Assembly (NCBI GenBank): GCA_030642865.1
Contig: DAOWMW010000027.1
Location: forward strand, 1-10,017
Direction of reading: 5' to 3'
Origin: Desulfobacteraceae bacterium
Lineage (GTDB): Bacteria > Desulfobacterota > Desulfobacteria > Desulfobacterales > BuS5
Length of the DNA: 10,017 nt
The notes under the pieces are model-generated. The model saw nothing but the letters and a program-made list of their open reading frames with translations, made no database searches and had not been told where the DNA came from. The translations under genes and the position numbers were made by a program. Below, piece after piece: positions 8,014-10,017 of this stretch (position 1 is the first letter of the stretch; each line of letters starts with the position of its first letter).

Positions 8014-8082
8014 TGCTTATCCCACGATATAGTGTTTTTGTGTAGCTGAGTGGTTACATTTTTGTTTCGGTGCCATGGATTT
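8014..8082. other. Short cdsA-dxr intergenic gap
   Basis: This is a 69-base spacer with no terminator-like hairpin. On the plus strand it contains GTAGCTGAGTGGTTA (8042-8056), which resembles a tRNA D-arm, but no tRNA can be folded around it. On the minus strand the bases before the dxr ATG contain only a weak GTGGGA ribosome site. Co-transcription through this gap is likely. Confidence 0.4.
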
Positions 8083-8892
8083 TTAAAGCAAATATTCCAT
8101 AAATAGATACGCCACTGGGGAGGCAAAAAGAAGTGCATCAATACGATCAAGAACCCCCCCGTGCCCGGGAAGTATATTCCCGGAATCCTTAACCCCGGCT
8201 CTTCTTTTTAATAATGATTCAAAAAGGTCCCCTGTCTGACCAGCAATACCTATACAGAAAAAAAAGAGAACAGCCATACCCAAATTGAGTTGGGGCATGA
8301 AATAATATCTGTATAACATCCCCCCCAGTAAAGTCGCTCCAAGCCCCCCCACAGAACCCTCCATGGTTTTACCTGGACTAACAAGAGGGGCTAATTTATG
8401 CCTGCCAAAACAGGTACCTGCATAAAATGCCCCAGTATCACTCAAAATAATAAGGAGAAGAATTAAAAAAATCGACTCCATACCATTTTCTCCGCTTCTG
8501 ATGATCACAAGATAAGATAAAAAAAGCGGAATATATACAAGCCCCTTAATCAGTTTTGCCACTGCTTCCAATATGGAAGCATCTTTTTTAAAGTAGAAAA
8601 TGGAAATTAAACTTGAAAAAATAAGATTAATGGCAATAAGTAATGGAACCAGATTAAACCATCGATAAAAAGAGGCGAAAATAATCGCAGGCCCGGTTAT
8701 ACAGGCTAAGAAAAGAAGTATTCCTGGTGGAGGGATAGTGGCATTCTTGAAAACAATACGAGAATATTCCCAAAAAGAAATTATTGAAAGAAGACAAATA
8801 AATGTCGCAAATAAAAAAGCCCCCCCCTTATAAATAAAAAATATTAAAAAAGGAAGAGCCACAATACTTGTTAACCATCTTTTTAAATGCAT
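8083..8892 (-). CDS. cdsA: Phosphatidate cytidylyltransferase (CDP-diacylglycerol synthase)
   Basis: This 269-residue polytopic membrane enzyme makes CDP-diacylglycerol from CTP and phosphatidic acid, the branch point for all phospholipids. The PS01315 signature is plain at about residues 226-252: 'SLLKRRAGVKDSG' followed by 'LPGHGGVLDRID'. Upstream, 'LSDTGAFYAGTCFGRHKL' (150-167) and 'SPGKTMEGSVGG' (172-183) are the conserved nucleotide/metal region. Many hydrophobic segments span the rest, as in the family. The start is uncertain. An ATG at 8892 gives the typical 'MHLKRWLTSIVALP' N-terminus. A TTG at 8913 would add seven residues and overlap the uppS stop (TTGA). Neither has a good ribosome site. 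A run of eight G lies in the coding strand near the 5' end (8820-8827). Confidence 0.94.
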   Translation of the reverse strand: MHLKRWLTSIVALPFLIFFIYKGGAFLFATFICLLSIISFWEYSRIVFKNATIPPPGILLFLACITGPAIIFASFYRWFNLVPLLIAINLIFSSLISIFYFKKDASILEAVAKLIKGLVYIPLFLSYLVIIRSGENGMESIFLILLLIILSDTGAFYAGTCFGRHKLAPLVSPGKTMEGSVGGLGATLLGGMLYRYYFMPQLNLGMAVLFFFCIGIAGQTGDLFESLLKRRAGVKDSGNILPGHGGVLDRIDALLFASPVAYLFMEYLL

Positions 8893-8909
8893 ATTTTTTA
8901 CAGCAGATT

Positions 8910-9656
8910 TCAAAGTTTACCAAATCTGCGTTCACGATTCTGATAATTTTTTAAAATGGATAATAGTTCATCTTTATTAAAATCAGGCCATAGTGTATCT
9001 GTAACAAAAATCTCGGAATATGCAATCTGCCATAACAAAAAATTGCTTATCCGTTTTTCACCGCTTGTTCTTATTAAAAGGTCAGGGTCATCCATACCAC
9101 TGGTATACAAATGCTCAGTGATGAGTTGTTCTGTAATTGATTCAGGAGATGACTCCGGGTCTATAAGACCTTTTTTAACTTTTAAAGCTATATTTTTTAC
9201 GGCTCTTACAATTTCGGACCTCCCGCCATAACTCACAGCGATATTTAATAGCATTCCATTATTCTCTTTTGTAGCATCCATGGTATCATGCAACGCTTTT
9301 TGAACTTTTTGGGGCAACCTGTCAATTTGGCCCAGGGCATTTAAACGAATATTATTATTCTTTAATTTTCCTTGCTCCGATTTTAAAAAAGTACTAAACA
9401 GCATCATCAAAGCATCCACCTCTTTCTTGGGACGGCACCAGTTTTCCGTTGAAAAAGCGTAAAGAGTAAGAATAGGAAGTTTTATTTCATGGCAGGTGCG
9501 AACAATTGTCCGCACCGTATCTGCGCCCTTTCCATGTCCCTGGACACGATTCAGCAAACGTTTTTTTGCCCACCTCCCATTCCCATCCATTATAATGGCA
9601 ACGTGTCTGGGAAGCCTTGTAAAATCTATCTCCGGATCAATTAAGAGGGATATCAT
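8910..9656 (-). CDS. uppS: Undecaprenyl diphosphate synthase (cis-prenyltransferase, isoprenyl transferase)
   Basis: This 248-residue soluble enzyme condenses isopentenyl diphosphate onto farnesyl diphosphate to give the C55 lipid carrier for peptidoglycan and O-antigen. The catalytic segment 'IIMDGNGRWAKKR' (21-33) contains Asp24. 'GHGKGAD' (40-46) and 'YAFSTENW' (66-73) follow. 'YGGRSEI' is at 143-149. 'RTSGEKRISNF' (196-206) and Glu215 in 'AYSEIF' correspond to the diphosphate/Mg2+ binding Arg, Ser and Glu residues of the E. coli enzyme. The length is typical. The ATG at 9656 is the only in-frame start consistent with the conserved N-terminus; no clear ribosome site precedes it. It is the first gene of the visible cluster. 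In many proteobacteria frr lies directly upstream, but here the upstream DNA is non-coding to the window edge. Confidence 0.96.
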   Translation of the reverse strand: MISLLIDPEIDFTRLPRHVAIIMDGNGRWAKKRLLNRVQGHGKGADTVRTIVRTCHEIKLPILTLYAFSTENWCRPKKEVDALMMLFSTFLKSEQGKLKNNNIRLNALGQIDRLPQKVQKALHDTMDATKENNGMLLNIAVSYGGRSEIVRAVKNIALKVKKGLIDPESSPESITEQLITEHLYTSGMDDPDLLIRTSGEKRISNFLLWQIAYSEIFVTDTLWPDFNKDELLSILKNYQNRERRFGKL

Positions 9657-9701
9657 TTATATATTGCACTTAAAAAAATGGATTAAATTAAAACCTGTGC
9701 G

Positions 9702-9721
9702 GTTAACTATTAGGTGTTAAC
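9702..9721. repeat. Paired GTTAAC palindromes upstream of uppS
   Basis: GTTAAC occurs at 9702-9707 and again at 9716-9721, 14 bases centre to centre, about 50-60 bases before the uppS start. The spacing is not a whole helical turn and flanking symmetry is poor. It could be a regulator site or chance in AT-rich DNA. Confidence 0.3.
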
Positions 9722-9786
9722 TTTTGCATGAAACCATTCAACACCTGCCTGGTCTCGTTACATTTGCCGATCTAATTCCAACCTGA

Positions 9787-9816
9787 GCAGGGGCAAACCC
9801 TATGTGGTTGCCCTGC
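9787..9816. repeat. Palindromic intergenic repeat, hairpin 1
   Basis: GCAGGG(g)CAA(a)CC pairs with GGTTGCCCTGC around a 6-base loop (CTATGT). This makes an 11-base-pair stem with two single-base bulges. The 'GGGGCAAACCC ... GGTTGCCC' style is that of dispersed intergenic palindromes seen in many bacterial genomes (recollection, not a search). There is no U-run on either side, so a terminator is unlikely. Confidence 0.6.
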
Positions 9817-9817
9817 A

Positions 9818-9851
9818 GAATCCATTTCTGCCCTGAATCCATTTTTACCCT
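9818..9851. repeat. Two tandem copies of a 17-base unit
   Basis: GAATCCATTTCTGCCCT (9818-9834) is followed directly by GAATCCATTTTTACCCT (9835-9851). They match at 15 of 17 positions. The unit lies directly between hairpin 1 and the GCGGATATG repeats. Confidence 0.65.
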
Positions 9852-9892
9852 GCGGATATGAGGCGGATATGGAAATAGACAGGGCGGATATG
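9852..9892. repeat. Three direct copies of GCGGATATG
   Basis: Exact 9-base copies lie at 9852-9860, 9863-9871 and 9884-9892. Start-to-start distances are 11 and 21 bases, close to one and two helical turns. The third copy forms part of the left arm and loop of hairpin 2. The set could be a protein-binding array or decay products of one repeat family. Confidence 0.55.
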
Positions 9893-9905
9893 AAATCCGC
9901 CCCTG
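9880..9905. repeat. Palindromic intergenic repeat, hairpin 2
   Basis: GGGCGGAT (9882-9889) and ATCCGCCC (9895-9902) form a perfect 8-base-pair GC-rich stem with an ATGAA loop. Outer CA/TG bases can extend it past one bulge. It is the strongest stem in the region. No T-run adjoins it on either strand, so it is classed as a repeat and not as a terminator. Confidence 0.6.
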
Positions 9906-10017
9906 CTTTGAAAAACAGAGGTATTACGCAGCAGGAATCAACACCCAGCAGGTGAAGACCTGTAATAGCAAAACCCATCCTGTGATCATTTTGGCTAATA
10001 GCTAGCTGCTAAAGGCT

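Larger units (their letters stand above)
9657..10017. other. Non-coding region upstream of uppS
   Basis: No credible gene is present in these 361 bases. The segment next to uppS (9657-9780) is AT-rich and should hold the promoter of the uppS cluster if transcription starts here, but I cannot place convincing -35 and -10 boxes at proper spacing. It contains two GTTAAC palindromes (9702-9707 and 9716-9721). From about 9787 to 9905 there is a dense set of hairpins and direct repeats. The outer segment (9906-10017) holds a small stem CAGGT-GAAG-ACCTG (9949-9962), facing TATTAC/GTAATA arms (9922-9927 and 9962-9967), and an AGCTAGCT-containing tract near the edge. A 68-codon minus-strand frame (9772-9978) runs through the repeats and looks spurious. 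Confidence 0.6.

Noticed and set aside
8035..8075. tRNA-like D-arm text (GTAGCTGAGTGGTTA) on the plus strand
   Set aside because: No matching acceptor stem, anticodon arm or T-arm can be formed in the available length, and the D-stem lacks its complement.
9882..9902. GC-rich hairpin as a Rho-independent terminator
   Set aside because: No T-run follows on either strand and no gene end lies nearby in the window; it fits the repeat cluster better.
9772..9978. A 68-codon minus-strand open frame in the region upstream of uppS
   Set aside because: It runs straight through the hairpins and tandem repeats, shows no domain or membrane pattern, and has no ribosome site. It is best explained as chance reading of repeat DNA.

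Overview
All recognisable genes in this window lie on the minus strand, tightly packed and in one direction, so transcription runs from the right edge (about position 9,700) to the left edge. The DNA is AT-rich. The gene content and order suggest a Desulfobacterota (deltaproteobacterial) genome, probably Desulfobacterales-like. The order is uppS-cdsA-dxr-rseP, followed by a large PurL carrying PurS-like modules, then a calcineurin-like phosphatase, a secreted SH3 protein, a PfkB kinase and a membrane-anchored TPR protein. The taxonomic guess is inference from gene order and protein style, not from a marker gene.

In transcription order: (1) 9657-10017 is non-coding. Its outer part, about 9787-9905, is a compact cluster of hairpins and short direct repeats that looks like dispersed intergenic repeat DNA. 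(2) uppS (undecaprenyl diphosphate synthase), cdsA (CDP-diacylglycerol synthase), dxr (DXP reductoisomerase) and rseP (site-2 intramembrane protease) form a classic envelope/isoprenoid cluster. Dxr feeds isoprenoid precursors to UppS, CdsA makes the phospholipid precursor, and RseP handles envelope stress signalling or membrane-protein turnover. (3) purL follows only 14 bases after rseP. It encodes a 999-residue FGAM synthase with two tandem PurS-like segments at its N-terminus and no PurQ glutaminase domain. (4) A PrpA/ApaH-like metallophosphatase starts 4 bases after the purL stop. (5) A small exported protein with two bacterial SH3 domains, a PfkB-family (adenosine/ribokinase-like) kinase and the start of a TPR protein complete the window. 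The last two overlap by one base (TAATG), and the TPR gene is cut by the left window edge.

I see no CRISPR array, phage, insertion sequence, tRNA, rRNA or toxin-antitoxin pair. This is mostly a housekeeping region. The least ordinary items are the PurS-PurS-PurL architecture, the repeat cluster upstream of uppS, and an imperfect inverted repeat ahead of the SH3 gene. I do not see a convincing previously undescribed multi-gene system.
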